The notes below the pieces were generated by a model. The model was given only the letters and a program-made list of their open reading frames with translations. It had not been told where the DNA came from and made no database searches. Below are positions 10,791-21,239 of a stretch of 52,115 bases of DNA, piece by piece. How positions within the stretch are numbered: position 1 is the first letter of the stretch; every line of letters begins with the position of its first letter. Origin of the DNA: Perkinsus olseni. Taxonomy: Eukaryota; Perkinsozoa; Perkinsida; Perkinsidae. Location: assembly GCA_013115135.1 (NCBI GenBank), contig JABANP010000385.1, positions 1-52,115 of the forward strand, given 5' to 3'. A program made the translations under genes and the position numbers.

Positions 10791-11398
10791 GCTGTCCATT
10801 GCCGAGTAAATAGTCACACACACAGCCTGGCAAGTTGTTGCGTGAACTCTTCTCTTCAATGCATAACAATAGCTTGTTTAGCGCGCCACTCACTTAAGAT
10901 TGAAGTTCAGCTTATTTGTGAGAAAGATCGAAGTATCCCTATGTCTAGGGCTTAGATCTTTTCTTAACGTATTAATTGCAAGCTCCTCTGCTTGAGTTTT
11001 CGAGCTTAATATCAGCCTAGGATTTCTGGCATTTCCTTCCACCACTACACCATTGTTGTGTTGTTGGAAAGATCTACGACAGTCGGTGCCAACCGGGGAG
11101 CAATGGAGTCCATTGCTGCTGCGTCCCATGAAACCCAAGGTTGCTACCCGCACTTGCTCTTTGTGCGTTCAAACGTCACGGCAATCGTGTGCATTCCTCG
11201 ACACGCGAGTGAGCACACGCCTCCCCCGACCTCCTGTCGAGTCCTGTTTCACAGCTCTTCGAGCCCTGTCTCAAATAGCCACTGTACTGACTTATAGTGC
11301 ACACGTGAATACTCAACCCAGTGATTGGGTCCCAGCCATCCCTTGGATACCGAGGAGGCAATGGGAGTTGAGCCATTCACCGGAATGCGATGAAGAGA

Positions 11399-11418
11399 GG
11401 CTAGACTAGCCTGGCTAG
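11399..11418. repeat. hAT-type excision scar, S=AGGCTAGT
   Basis: Word GGCTAG, spacers A and T, flanks A11398 and T11419. Perfect. Confidence 0.85.
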
Positions 11419-11753
11419 TCTGTTGTCATTCACACTCTGTAATCCAGGGAACACAAGCCAGGATATTGGAGGGGTTAATCTCAATAACGTATGAACAGAT
11501 CCATGGTAGATCACTTAAGCCTAGCAGAAGAAAATCTCACAAACAATAGCGTGCGTGCCTGCGACACGACAACACACGGGCTGTTCAGTAAGCTTTGGCA
11601 AAACCTTTTCCAGAACTACTTTTTAGAATCATTTCTCAGAATGCATTCCCGAATCCTGTTCAGTGAACTCTATTCTCGAATATTTCAGATCGAGTTATGG
11701 AATCAGTTTCGAGATGTGTTCATACCCCCTCCGCGTCACTGGAAATCCGCATG

Positions 11754-11773
11754 ACGCGAATCGCGACACGCGA
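11754..11773. repeat. hAT-type excision scar, S=GACGCGAT (one change)
   Basis: Word ACGCGA twice. The inverted middle copy reads TCGCGA where TCGCGT is expected. Flanks G11753 and T11774 obey the complement rule. Confidence 0.75.
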
Positions 11774-11818
11774 TGGTTTTCATGAGTCGTATAATCGAGC
11801 GAGTATGATAATCACAAC

Positions 11819-11838
11819 TCGCGCAGCGCGAGTCGCGC
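11819..11838. repeat. hAT-type excision scar, S=CTCGCGCT
   Basis: Word TCGCGC, spacers A and G, flanks C11818 and T11839. Perfect, 45 bp from the previous scar. Confidence 0.85.
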
Positions 11839-12378
11839 TCAGCACTTGAAATGGTTTCACGATGAATCATTTGTGCCATCTATCGACAGCGATTGTAGAC
11901 TCGGATCTTGGGCTTTGTCCGAATAAGTCCAGCTCGATGCTGTACGTGGATTAAATATTATACCAACTTGTTACCTTGGGATCCCTTCAGCATCTCACAT
12001 TAGCTGTGGCAAGCAAGTACAAGATAGGCTGGATAGCAACAAAAGGTCCTTTCGCAGATCTTTGCGTTGTCATCACCACGAGCTACGTCACCAACGTGTT
12101 TGTTGACTACAGGAGCGGCCAGGAGCAACAACCTTTAGAATCTCGTTGGAGTCTTTGACGTGTCGAGGTTGCGCTCGACAGCTTATGTAGAGTGCTGAAA
12201 AAACCAGTTCTATTAATCACACGATCAGTCGTTGATGCTATATTGAGTGCTTGTACCGGACAAGCTTGTACGTCTTGTATCAACTTGTACAAGTTACGTA
12301 CAACTATCAGTTGTACGTCTTGTACAACTTGTAAGCATCGCCGTACAAGCTGTACGCCCGGATTGACGCCTGAGAAAC

Positions 12379-12409
12379 GGTGTCTCAGACTGTGTAGACA
12401 CCGTGTCTG
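12379..12409. repeat. Scar with unpaired hairpin tracts, S=GGTGTCTG
   Basis: S bases 1-7 at 12379-12385, then five inverted bases (CAGAC), five filler bases (TGTGT), seven inverted bases (AGACACC), then S bases 2-8 at 12403-12409. Both apex bases are the complements expected. Confidence 0.75.
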
Positions 12410-12421
12410 TCTCGGGATTTG

Positions 12422-12441
12422 TCTGGTCACCAGACTCTGGT
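12422..12441. repeat. hAT-type excision scar, S=GTCTGGTG
   Basis: Word TCTGGT, spacers C and C, flanks G12421 and G12442. Perfect. Confidence 0.85.
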
Positions 12442-12479
12442 GGACTGTGAAGGTCGACTACTAAACTCGGCCGAAGCGC

Positions 12480-12509
12480 GTCGGTTAAACCGACGAACCG
12501 ATTCGGTTC
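12480..12509. repeat. Probable altered scar around TCGGTT
   Basis: TCGGTT, A, AACCGA, CG, AACCGA, T, TCGGTT. The order fits two hairpin tracts joined back to back, but both apex bases (A12487 and T12502) differ by a transition from those predicted for S=GTCGGTTC. Confidence 0.5.
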
Positions 12510-12604
12510 GACAAGAAGCAATAACGACTCCTACTTCCCGGTGTCGCTCAAACGAAAATCGCTGTGTCTCAGCGTAAGACTTAGAGATCGATAATGACCG
12601 TGTC

Positions 12605-12642
12605 CGCACAAGTTGTGCGGATTAGTGGTTGTGCGGCACAAC
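12605..12642. repeat. Scar with unpaired hairpin tracts, S=CGCACAAC
   Basis: Left CGCACAA at 12605 with apex G12612 and inverted tract to about 12621. Filler TTAGT. Right inverted tract 12627-12634 with apex G12635, then GCACAAC at 12636-12642. Both apex bases obey the rule. Confidence 0.8.
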
Positions 12643-12868
12643 CGCCAATCCGCTGGTTTGACTGAGAACTCTAACGCAACAATCGCAGGTGGGTGGGAGT
12701 GATTCTTCGATGATTACCATCGACTTCCCGTAATGCATCTCAATGCATGTAAAAGAACAGTGATTCAAAATCTAGGGTCCCTGGTCTAAAAATTCATTAG
12801 TAGGGAAAGAAGGCACCAGCGGGATATATGGCTACGGGGCCTAGTAGAGAAGAGTCAGGATTCCACAC

Positions 12869-13714
12869 TCAGGAAGACTCCTTGAAAAGACGATCGCTTC
12901 GGCCAGCCGCAAAGACGAAGGTTGCGAAGGTTGCGAATCCCACAGTCGGGTATTCATGACCAGGGAAAAGACGACTCCTTTGATCAGGACAGACCGCCTT
13001 GAGGTCGTTGATGAGGTCATCCCACGTGTCTCCATCCTTCATGGCTGACAGTTTGTAGGGCTTACCAATGCCCGTTCCCACGAGCTTGTACTTCTTAAAA
13101 CCGGTGTCACCGCCACCCTTGCAGTCAAGCTTCACACCGACGGTTCCGTCAATGTTGACGTTGTAATGCATCTTGGATGCAGAATTTGGCTCCGAGGAAT
13201 ACATTCCTGGGATAAGTGAATGCCAGACGCGCTCGAGGAAGATCTCCTTCCCACCGAAGCTGGTAGCCATTCGACCTTGGAAGTCAATTCTGAATCCGGT
13301 GAAGTCACTGGAGACGATGCCAGCTTGGGGGCAGGCAGCTTTAGCTCCAGCAATCCAGCGAAGATGGTCCTTTATCCTCGGGGGTGCCTCAAACCAGTTA
13401 GTTTGATACGGTGTTCCAGTTTCACACTCTACAGAGAACATAGCGATTCCCGTGTCAGCGAAGAGGAAGACTATCTTCACAGGATTCAGACCAGAAGTAT
13501 TGTAGACGAATTTGACAGCGTGCTCGTACATACTGACACTGGGATTGAGAGTGGTACCCACGGCCGTCGTGAGGCCAACCGTTGTGGGGCCAACCAATGT
13601 GGGCACAACCAATGTGGGGCAGGGGGTAGTCGGTTTTAGGGTGCCGCGGTTTTTGCAACCACCATGGGCCACAATGACGATGAAGGAGATGAAAGCGATA
13701 AGGTGAAGGACCAT
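12869..13714 (-). CDS. Secreted protein of the GDTGFKKY family (about 281 aa)
   Basis: The open frame extends upstream, but I place the start at the ATG at 13714 because the context AATAATGGTCCTTC is shared with the paralog starting at 16911. An ATG at 13738 in the same frame would add eight residues. It has a signal peptide (MVLHLIAFISFIVIVAHGG), a Thr/Pro/Val-rich stalk (residues about 22-55, repeated VGPTT/VPT), then both domains: AMFSVECETG and, near residue 200, GGGDTGFKKYKLVGTGIGKP. It ends with FKESS, close to the FKE of its nearest paralog. Intron-free. Function unknown. Confidence 0.85.
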   Translation of the reverse strand: MVLHLIAFISFIVIVAHGGCKNRGTLKPTTPCPTLVVPTLVGPTTVGLTTAVGTTLNPSVSMYEHAVKFVYNTSGLNPVKIVFLFADTGIAMFSVECETGTPYQTNWFEAPPRIKDHLRWIAGAKAACPQAGIVSSDFTGFRIDFQGRMATSFGGKEIFLERVWHSLIPGMYSSEPNSASKMHYNVNIDGTVGVKLDCKGGGDTGFKKYKLVGTGIGKPYKLSAMKDGDTWDDLINDLKAVCPDQRSRLFPGHEYPTVGFATFATFVFAAGRSDRLFKESS

Positions 13715-13950
13715 TATTGTTGAAAATGAACTGTTCATTATGCAGCGGCTTACACGGACACAAGTCGGCACGAGAAGATAGCGTACCCATAAGGCGATTA
13801 TCAGAAGTCCTCCACAGAAGTGCTTCTGAAGCACTCAAACCATGATGGCCTAGTGGGTGATTTAGCCATCCACTGGGAGTTTCAGGCGAGGGAGCCCGGT
13901 GGAGCAGACGCTGATAGGCCCTATCGGATGGGGCCTTGACAAGATCCGCG

Positions 13951-13970
13951 TCACGTGACGTGACTCACGT
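13951..13970. repeat. hAT-type excision scar, S=GTCACGTC
   Basis: Word TCACGT, spacers G and C, flanks G13950 and C13971. The same six-base word occurs in the scar at 23742 in different surroundings. Confidence 0.85.
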
Positions 13971-13974
13971 CTTG

Positions 13975-14250
13975 GGCGGGCCACAGTGCTCCTCAAATGC
14001 GAGTAGCGCCTCAAGTTTTCCAGGTAAACTATTTCACTACTGTACTTAAGTAACATCATTGAGGCGCCTTAAACTTGGATTTACTGAAGGCGCCTTAAGT
14101 TCTTACGGCGGTACTTGAGTAACTTCATTACTTGTCTGAGACAAGTTGCCTAACAACCTTACTACTTAAGGAGCAACTGAAGTACGCCTCGAGTATAATT
14201 TAGATTGAGGCCCTCAATTTGAGGGTCACCTACAATATCTAAACTCCTTC
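13975..14250. repeat. Diverged Tourist-like MITE copies
   Basis: 13975-14100 follows the order of the intact element at 34183 (GCGAGTAGCGCC, CAGGTAAACT.TTTCACTAC, GAGGCGCCTTAAACTT). A reversed fragment (ACTTAAGGAGCAACTGAAG) follows near 14165. Terminal repeats are lost. A scar lies inside at 14205. Confidence 0.6.
14205..14224. repeat. hAT-type excision scar, S=ATTGAGGG
   Basis: Word TTGAGG, spacers C and T, flanks A14204 and G14225. Perfect. Confidence 0.85.
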
Positions 14251-14274
14251 TCAAGTCGCGTTTTTACGCGTGAC

Positions 14275-14345
14275 GACGCTGTGATTCGAACCGGCAACCT
14301 TTCTTATGGCAGCAGGGCGCTCTTCCTACTGAGCTGCGCTACAGA
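14275..14345 (-). repeat. tRNA-like sequence (degenerate)
   Basis: On the minus strand TGTAGCGCAGCTCAGTAGGA resembles a D arm and GGTTCGAATC a B box. The anticodon and T stems do not pair, so a functional tRNA is unlikely. A second such block (GGGTTCGATCC) lies at about 14740-14815 on the same strand. Confidence 0.5.
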
Positions 14346-14862
14346 AGGTCCACGAGAGGAGATATGTACATTGGGTGTGTTTAATGAATGCGGAAATGCT
14401 TTGGCGCAGCTCTCATGGCGACATTGAGTGTGTTGTGATCACAGCGGGCTGACCGTGGTGCGCATCCCAACTCTCGGTACTCAATGACATGACATTCACA
14501 GAAACCATTCAAGAAGCACACACAACACTTGCTCAATTGCCACCTTTTCGATCTCTAGTACCTCCCTCTTCAATCATTCTCCGACAGCATTGCAGCAGAG
14601 TCTTCCCTTCCAATCTAGCTTGTCGCCGATGAGACTGGCGGTGCCATAGACTGCTCCCATCCCCATCCAGTCAGGAGCATCTTCCTGGAATCCAAAGCAC
14701 GTCCCTCTTGCGCAACTGCCTTTGAAGGTAATCGGCGCTCAATCCAAGGATCGAACCCGAGTCGTCACGGGGAGAAGATGAGGCCTTAACCAATCAACCA
14801 ACTCATCTTGCAAACTCTTCTAGCATGTTTGGCTCTGGTACACCTCGCGAGTTCGCCGATCT

Positions 14863-15036
14863 TGCTCCTTAATTGCAATTTCAGGTGCACTTAACTACGC
14901 CTTGAATTTAGGAACTCCTCAAGGTTCTCCTAAACCTTGTGAAACAAGTTAAGAACTTGAGTTCTCCTCGAGTAACTCCGTAAATTGATCCTAAACTTGA
15001 GGCGCCTTAATTTAACTATCCTTGTGAAACAGGCCC
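14863..15036 (+). repeat. Tourist-like MITE, 5' truncated
   Basis: Matches the 3' part of the element at 34183 from TTGCTCCTTAA to the terminal TGTGAAACAGGCCC. The 5' terminal repeat is missing. Confidence 0.7.
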
Positions 15037-15351
15037 AGAATAACCCCGAAGATCCGTTCGTGTACGAACTTCGTACCATTTCCGATATGCAAATGGTGTC
15101 GAAGATCTCCATGGCCTGTAATCCTTTACATCGTGTACCTAGTCAGCAGGAGTTTCCGAAGGGCCCCCCAGCGGGAATCCGCATAACGGTAGAGGAGAAT
15201 TGTGTGTGTAAATCTCGGCATAATGTCTATGAGACAGAGGATAGTTAGATAATGTTAAGCTAAATTGAACGCAAAGCGGGAGAGGACATAAGGAAATACA
15301 AGAAATCTCTAGATTACTGAGTTAACCGTTTCAGTAGTACAATCAATGGTG

Positions 15352-15371
15352 TTACAGGCTGTAACTTACAG
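15352..15371. repeat. hAT-type excision scar, S=GTTACAGC
   Basis: Word TTACAG, spacers G and C, flanks G15351 and C15372. Perfect. Confidence 0.85.
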
Positions 15372-15439
15372 CTAATTTAGCTTGATCGATTATTGGCTTT
15401 ATCAGCTGTAGCCGGAGACAGTATAGCGCATCAGTCAGA

Positions 15440-15510
15440 CCTGGGGATTGAACCCGGGGTCTTTCGGTTCGCCAGTATACAAGTTAACCACGCGGCCAAA
15501 TGGCTTAAGT
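15440..15510 (-). repeat. tRNA-like sequence (degenerate)
   Basis: Minus strand: GGCCGCGTGGTTAAC (A box) and CGGGTTCAATCCCC (B box) at tRNA spacing, with poor stems. Confidence 0.45.
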
Positions 15511-16017
15511 GGAACATACTTCACTAGCCTAGACTTTGCACTCCACTAGCTATCCTCTCTTCTTGTGAGGAGTCTCGATGCGGGGATGGGTTTGCGAGAG
15601 TAGCGACGATTTCGGACGATATCTATTGGTAGTTCAAATGTGCGTACTCCGATGCAGGAAGCAAGATGAGACTGTCATCGCAGATGTATGACAGTCATAA
15701 CACTATGGATGAGTCAAAAAACGCCGTATATCGATCATCGATTTCATCGCCATGTCTTGTACACTACCATTGACATTCGGGCCACTCCGTCGGGCTCACT
15801 AATAACTCGGAGGCTTTGGCAACTATGAGCCAGTGCGGGGTACTCGCAGGAACGATTCTTCGAGCATATCGTTTAAATTATCAGACTCAGGAAAAGGTCT
15901 CAACTAGTGCTCACCCAATACAACGAATCTTGAAAAAATGAGCCGCGCTCCACTCGAAAGGGGAGAAGGAGTCGCGAGAATAATATGCATACGCTTTCCG
16001 CGGTCGAAAAGCTGAAA

Positions 16018-16911
16018 CTACTCTTTAAAGAGACGCTCGGTGACGTAATCACCGCCGGCGAAAATCACATCTTTGCTGGCAAAACACACATTCTCATACC
16101 TCGCTGTATTAAAGTATCTAGCTGATAGCTTGGGACAGGCACTCGTGAGGCTGTCGACGAGGTCATCCAACGTGTCTCCGTCCTTCATGGCTGACAGTTT
16201 GTGGGGCTTACCAATGCCCGTTCCCACGAGCTTGTACTTCTTAAAACCGGTGTCACCGCCACCCTTGCAGCCAAGCTTCACACTGACGGTTCCGTCCGTG
16301 TTGACCTTGTAATGCTTCTCCACCAGCTTCTCGTCCGAATGGATGGACGTATAAGTTCCCGGAGAGAACGGTTCCCAGACACGCTCGAGTATACGCGATT
16401 CATCCGCGATGTAAGCCTCTACATTGCCTTGCCCGGTGACTCCGATCGTGGCCAAGTCCTCCTGCACGACGGAAAGAAGAGGGCATGCCCTCTCCACCCC
16501 AGCAAGCCAGACACCATGAGCGACTGTCTCAGGCCAAGATTCTACATAGTGGATGTTGTCATGGTCTTCAGAGGGATTTAGCTTGAACCAGCCAGTCTGA
16601 TACGGATCCCTATCTTCGCTCTTACAGTCGACAGAGAGCATACCGAAGCCGGCTTCGTTGACGAGAAAGACGACCTCCGCCAATCCCGGACCCGTAGCCC
16701 GGTAGACGTATTTGCCCGGATACTTATGGATGCTAACACTCGGCTTGAGAGTGGTACCCACAGCCGCTTGGGGGACGAGCGTTGTGGTGCCAACCAATGC
16801 CGGGCCAACTGTTGTGGGGCAGGGGGTAGTAGTTGGAGTAGACTTAACTTTGCAGATACCATGGGCCACAACGGCGATGGAGGAAATGAAGGCGATAACG
16901 GGAAGGACCAT
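16018..16911 (-). CDS. Secreted protein of the GDTGFKKY family (297 aa)
   Basis: ATG at 16911 opens a signal peptide (MVLPVIAFISSIAVVAHG), then a Thr/Pro stalk to about residue 52, a first domain (FGMLSVDCKS, AHGVWLAGVERACP) and the conserved second domain (GCKGGGDTGFKKYKLVGTG, SAMKDGDTLDDLVDSL). It is the closest relative of the gene at 12869-13714, from which it is separated by about 2.3 kb in the same orientation, so local duplication is likely. Intron-free. The C-terminus ERLFKE matches that paralog and differs from the DSLHRQLS ending of the + strand pair. Confidence 0.87.
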   Translation of the reverse strand: MVLPVIAFISSIAVVAHGICKVKSTPTTTPCPTTVGPALVGTTTLVPQAAVGTTLKPSVSIHKYPGKYVYRATGPGLAEVVFLVNEAGFGMLSVDCKSEDRDPYQTGWFKLNPSEDHDNIHYVESWPETVAHGVWLAGVERACPLLSVVQEDLATIGVTGQGNVEAYIADESRILERVWEPFSPGTYTSIHSDEKLVEKHYKVNTDGTVSVKLGCKGGGDTGFKKYKLVGTGIGKPHKLSAMKDGDTLDDLVDSLTSACPKLSARYFNTARYENVCFASKDVIFAGGDYVTERLFKE

Positions 16912-17613
16912 TATTGGTGCATGGACAGCAGCTTATGAAAGGAAATCAACGACGTTACAGACATCGTCACCCGTAAAGAGTGGGTCGTTGTTCATTGCCA
17001 CCATCAACTCCTGTTCGCCCTCCACTCCCAACTGCTTCACTAGACGTCACGAGGATATACGGTGCGAAAAGGATGATAACGAGACACTTGGCGGGGAATG
17101 AGCACTCGAGCTACTCGCCCTGAAGGAGGAAAAACGATCCCGAGCTGCGAGGTTACAGAGCTGTTCATCGACGCTCACCGCGTCACTATCGTGAGCATGA
17201 ACATGGCGCCGGTAAGCATATTCCGCGCCGCGCCATCTGCCGTCATATCAGAATGGAGTTAAAACACTTCCGAACGAAACTCTCCGAATCTGAGAAAAAT
17301 GCAGAGTGAGAAAGGCTGAGCTCGCAGCGACGAGGGCTGGTCGAGCTCAGCACGGAATGGGCAGAGGAATGAATCCCAAGGCATTCATAGAGAAGGGACA
17401 GGGGAACAGCGGGGATACAACCGTTGTCTGCAACCGACTGCATCTAAACTGAATCTATGATGAGCACACAGGTGAACGGCGCCAGGGTCCGCCGGACCTG
17501 CAGATTTGAGCTCAGGTGGGTTACGGAACGGCAGAACAGCGCCCGAAACGTTGCCACAGGCGTCGACTCACTCAGTGAGTCTTTCGACTATCAGACGGTG
17601 GGTAATTTAGGCC

Positions 17614-17633
17614 ACATACTATGTGGCACATAG
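17614..17633. repeat. hAT-type excision scar, S=CCACATAG
   Basis: Word CACATA, spacers C and G, flanks C17613 and G17634. Perfect. Confidence 0.85.
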
Positions 17634-18057
17634 TGACGCTGCCTCTGTTGCATAGGCTTGCTTACGATTGATGCTCTTCGAGCAGTTTCTTCAGCACAGG
17701 ACCTGTACTCAAGAAACTGCCTGTACGACAGGCGAGTATAACTGGTCAAAAGTTCTATCCTGAACCATTCTGAGGCAGTTCGAGGCACACTTCAGTGATG
17801 AGCGTCACGACGTTTTGAACGTCGTTTCAGAATCTCTGCCCGAATCGTAACTCAGGACCGCCGTGATGAGGCGTTAGCTCAGGTGGGAATTCTGGCAATG
17901 CTCTCTCCAAGCTAGCTCTCTTCGCAGCACGGAATCAACACCCCGCGCGAGTCTCGAGATCAATGGTCTCGCGCTATTCTGTTCTCACGAGACAGAAAGA
18001 GAAAGAAGCTTATCGCGAGAAAGTGGTGTAGAGTATACCGAAAGTTCGTGGACGAGG

Positions 18058-18115
18058 AATTGATGAGCAAAGGGTAGAAGTTCTACCCTTAGCTCATCAA
18101 TTTCTACCGTAGAAC
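18058..18115. repeat. Long-tract scar, S=GGTAGAAC
   Basis: S bases 1-7 at 18073-18079, apex G18080, a 22-nt inverted tract to 18102 (one A-A mismatch with 18058-18079), then a seven-base right tract ending at apex C18108 and S bases 2-8 at 18109-18115. This shows that the same chemistry can copy far more than six bases. Confidence 0.85.
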
Positions 18116-18702
18116 CCGTCTCTCTCGATAAGGAGGCTAAACAGTAAACCTTAGGAGTGCCAGATAAGGAGGCTCTCTCTGCGCACCTAAGCAAAGGCCA
18201 GTTGAACTAGCACGACTGTTGGCCGAGTTAGTAGAGCGTCATGTCGCTTTTCGAAAGCCCGTGGCAGTCCGCAGTTTCCGAAGCTCGCGGACCTCGTGCG
18301 ATGATCGTACGCGATTTCACAACGATCGCTATCCCTGTCGATAAACTCCATGCATCATCGAGGGTGATACATCAGACTCTATCAAAGTTATGCTGAGGAT
18401 CAGAGGTATTCCTCGCGAAATCCATTTCACAAGTGCACGGAGAAGTCACTAAGCTAGACTGGAGAAGCTTTCCGGTCGCCCCGCAAAATGCCCCCACTCA
18501 ACCTAATTCGCCACAGTTTCCAATTGAACTGCTCTTTACAGTTTAGGTTTACCTATGGGGCCCTTCAATGGGGTACTATAACAGACCGACCGAATGAGGT
18601 ACGGCATAAAAAGTTTCGAGTCTCCGCAATCCTCGTTCGCGCGTTGAGCTTTCGGGAGGAAAGGGGAAAAAGATAGTGACGCTCATTCGAGCTAAAACCC
18701 AA

Positions 18703-19245
18703 CTAGTTGTAACAGGGGCATGAAAAAGATGAGCCGCTGCAGTATCCGTAGGTCGCTCCGGCCGGGCCCGGATAGCATTTGCTGGCTTTATCGATGAAGG
18801 TCTGGCAATACTTATCGGCACCGGAATTGGTGCAGCGGGCAGGCTTGGGGGTGGTCGTCGGGAGAGCCTTCTCGCAGCGACACTCGGAGTCGACCTCCCA
18901 GTCTATGAACTTACATTTGCGAACTTCCTTAGGGGACATCTCGTAGAGTTCGCATTTGGAGGTAACACCGTATGCGTCCTTGCAGTAGTCGTCGCCGTAT
19001 TTACAATCCTTGTGTGGATTGGGATCCTCGCACAGGCATGGAGACTCCGTTTTCCAGTCGTCGATGAAGTTGCAGTACTTCACCTCAGTCGGGGACTGCT
19101 TACGAATCTTGCAAGAGTAGACACTACCAAACCTTCCCTTGCAGAAACTATCTCCGACGTCACAGTCGCCGCCGTGTACCGGAGACCCTAGTTGAGTTAC
19201 GCACAGGACAACGACGAGGTAGAAGCTGTTCAATGATACGGCCAT
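18703..19245 (-). CDS. Secreted protein with three six-cysteine modules (180 aa)
   Basis: Signal peptide at residues 1-25 (ends SPVHG). Three modules follow, each with cysteines spaced C-x6/8-C-x9-C-x11/12-C-x6/10/11-C-x-C: residues about 28-72, 78-121 and 134-178, with a short TTTPKP linker before the third. All 18 cysteines are present, pointing to nine disulfides and an extracellular location. The closest relative is the gene at 29762-30310, nearly identical in the first two modules. I do not recognise the module as any named family. Intron-free. Confidence 0.87.
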   Translation of the reverse strand: MAVSLNSFYLVVVLCVTQLGSPVHGGDCDVGDSFCKGRFGSVYSCKIRKQSPTEVKYCNFIDDWKTESPCLCEDPNPHKDCKYGDDYCKDAYGVTSKCELYEMSPKEVRKCKFIDWEVDSECRCEKALPTTTPKPARCTNSGADKYCQTFIDKASKCYPGPAGATYGYCSGSSFSCPCYN

Positions 19246-19424
19246 CGAGATGAAGATACTTACAAACTGTCAGACTTGAACCCGAAAATATGAGCTATGC
19301 TAGAGTATAATGTGACCCGCTGAGCCGCGACTCGCCATGACTGAGCACATCGGCAAGAGTTTCATTAAGCCGGGACCGGCGCTGAACTACAAACTCACAC
19401 ACACACTCGTCACGAGCCCACAAC

Positions 19425-19444
19425 TCCCGACTCGGGAGTCCCGA
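19425..19444. repeat. hAT-type excision scar, S=CTCCCGAG
   Basis: Word TCCCGA, spacers C and G, flanks C19424 and G19445. Perfect. It lies 180 bp upstream of the Cys-module gene. Confidence 0.85.
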
Positions 19445-19489
19445 GCAGGATGCGAAATAAGCGATATGGGGAGATGTGCATCAACTGTA

Positions 19490-19740
19490 GCAGCACTGCA
19501 CCTGCTGCAGTGCAGGTCTTTCCGCACGCGAATCCTCAGCGTGGACTGTCCTCACTCTCATATCGAATTGAGTGAGAAGGCCTGCGAGGAGCAACGCCAT
19601 GTTACCCCAAGCAACGCCACGAGGTGTTTGGGTGCAGAACTCGCGGATTCTCTCGTCACTTCGATACCGGCATTCCCTCCCGAGGAGTTTCCACTTGACC
19701 TCGTTGAGCGACGAATGCGCGTGACGTGACGTGGCCGAAG
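19490..19740 (-). repeat. Interspersed repeat, copy 2
   Basis: Inverted counterpart of 8985-9250. At its 5' side (19493-19513) it carries an extra palindromic segment (GCACTGCA, CCTGC, TGCAGTGC) that the 9-kb copy lacks. Confidence 0.65.
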
Positions 19741-19921
19741 CCGTGTCACGGGGGGCGTGATGCTTTGCGTGATAATAGGGCACAAGAAGAGTCGGAGAGG
19801 GTCATCAACTGAGTTCGTTATTCGGGTGATCCTCCTAGTTTTGAGCGTTTTGTGCGAGCGACCTTTTCCGTGCACGTGATTATGGATTTCACTACGTAAG
19901 GTTCGGACTGCGAAGGCAATT

Positions 19922-20076
19922 CCCAAAATCCAAGGCACCTGACCAAAATCCAAGGCACAATCTCGCTCGCCCGCGCTGGCCAAAATCCAAGGCAACCGAC
20001 CAAAATCCAAGGCACCTGACCGATTTCCAAGGCATCTGACCGATTCCCAAGGCATCTGACCAAAATCCAAGGCGGG
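19922..20076 (+). repeat. Tandem 20-nt repeat
   Basis: About seven to eight units of GACCAAAATCCAAGGCACCT and variants, interrupted once by CTCGCTCGCCCGCGCTGG. The inverse word CTTGGATTTTGGTCGGG occurs at about 20690. Confidence 0.8.
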
Positions 20077-20094
20077 TGAGCGTTTTACAGGGCG

Positions 20095-20560
20095 GGCAGC
20101 ACTTTTCATGGGGTTTGGGTTCATGGAAGTTACGGTAAGCACTCCACTAGGTCTTGGACCAAGACTCTTGGTCGACTTCTACCAGCCTTAACGTTGGAAG
20201 AGAAGAAGTTCGCAATGAAAAACAGGAGCTCGACGCATGATCCCCAGGTTCTAACCCCGGGAAGGGCTTTTTTCCTACATTCTCTTTTCCACCACAATTC
20301 TCTTCCTTCTGCGACAGTTTTAACCCCTTTATCACAGTTTCCTCTATTGTACCAGCTTTTCCCCAGACTCTGGAGTCCAGAGCTACTCCTATTCGGGTAT
20401 CCAGGGCCGTTACTACACTTCCAACCCTCGGGTGACCTATCACCTATAACGCAAGGCCTTCGGGTTTGGGGTGAAGGTCGCCCGAAGGGCGACCTGAGTC
20501 GGGTTTCGGGTTCACGGGGGTTACGCTCAGTACTCTGCTAGGTCTTGGTTTTCTTTCTTT
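20095..20560 (+). repeat. Two partial copies of a GGGTTTCGGGTTCAC repeat family
   Basis: About 20100-20155 and 20490-20555 share GGTTCA.GG.AGTTACG and CT.CTAGGTCTTGG. A third copy is inverted at about 49010-49090. Relative to that copy, the 20.5-kb one has 11 extra bases at about 20481, which include a local inverted copy of CCTTCGGG. Confidence 0.65.
20362..20381. repeat. hAT-type excision scar, S=CTCCAGAG (one change)
   Basis: First copy reads CCCAGA where TCCAGA is expected. Spacers C and G and flanks C20361 and G20382 obey the rule. Confidence 0.7.
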
Positions 20561-21239
20561 TGACGCTGCGTAGTTGCGTGACGACCAGCAACGCAACGCA
20601 ACGGTTGTCAAAACGCGCACAGGCCAAAAGACAAGGAGCACATTTCGCTCGCCCCGCGCTGTCTCCTGGGACAGCGCCTTGGATTTTGGTCGGGTGCTTT
20701 GGATTTTGTACTTTGCCCGGACTGCGACAGATGGAGCGTTCGGCGAGCATGTCTCATGTTGCAACTCGTTGCTGAAACTTGGAAACTTGCAATACTTTCA
20801 TTGCTAGTAACACGCATGAACATATGAAGAATAGACGGAAGAAGTCTCAATGTTGGCTCAATATGTTTCAGACGTCTTTGAAACTATAACTGTGAAGAAC
20901 TACTGAGACCTATGACTATGTACGATGGCTTGCGTTAACTATAAGGGTCACATCAAGCACTCATTGCTCAACACTCATGCCCGTGCCTACCGTTTCAGTC
21001 CAAAACTCGCTACAGCGCAACTCTAAAAGAGCATCTCAGTCGAGTCGACTCAATCGAACAAAAATTGGTACGGAATAGTTAAAAAAGGACCATTTGCACA
21101 TTTTACGGAGTCGACATGTGATAAAGAGCGAGGAGCAGCGAGAAGCTTTGAAATTGAAGACAATCTTCTCGGGCGTTTTATGAACGTACGTGCGCTAGTG
21201 TAGCACTTGAATGTGGAAGCGAATCACCTATTTGTCTTG

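Larger units (their letters stand above)
10800..12868. other. Gene-free stretch rich in short palindromes
   Basis: I find no exon. 12240-12350 has many TGTAC and ACAAGTT words. One-sided palindromes include 11099-11117 (AGCAATGGA, G, then its inverse). Seven scars lie between 11.4 and 12.65 kb and are listed separately. Confidence 0.55.
16912..18702. other. Gene-free stretch
   Basis: No exon recognised. ATAAGGAGGCT is directly repeated at about 18129 and 18165. One-sided palindromes occur at 17565-17581 and 17807-17825, and two scars are listed separately. Confidence 0.5.
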
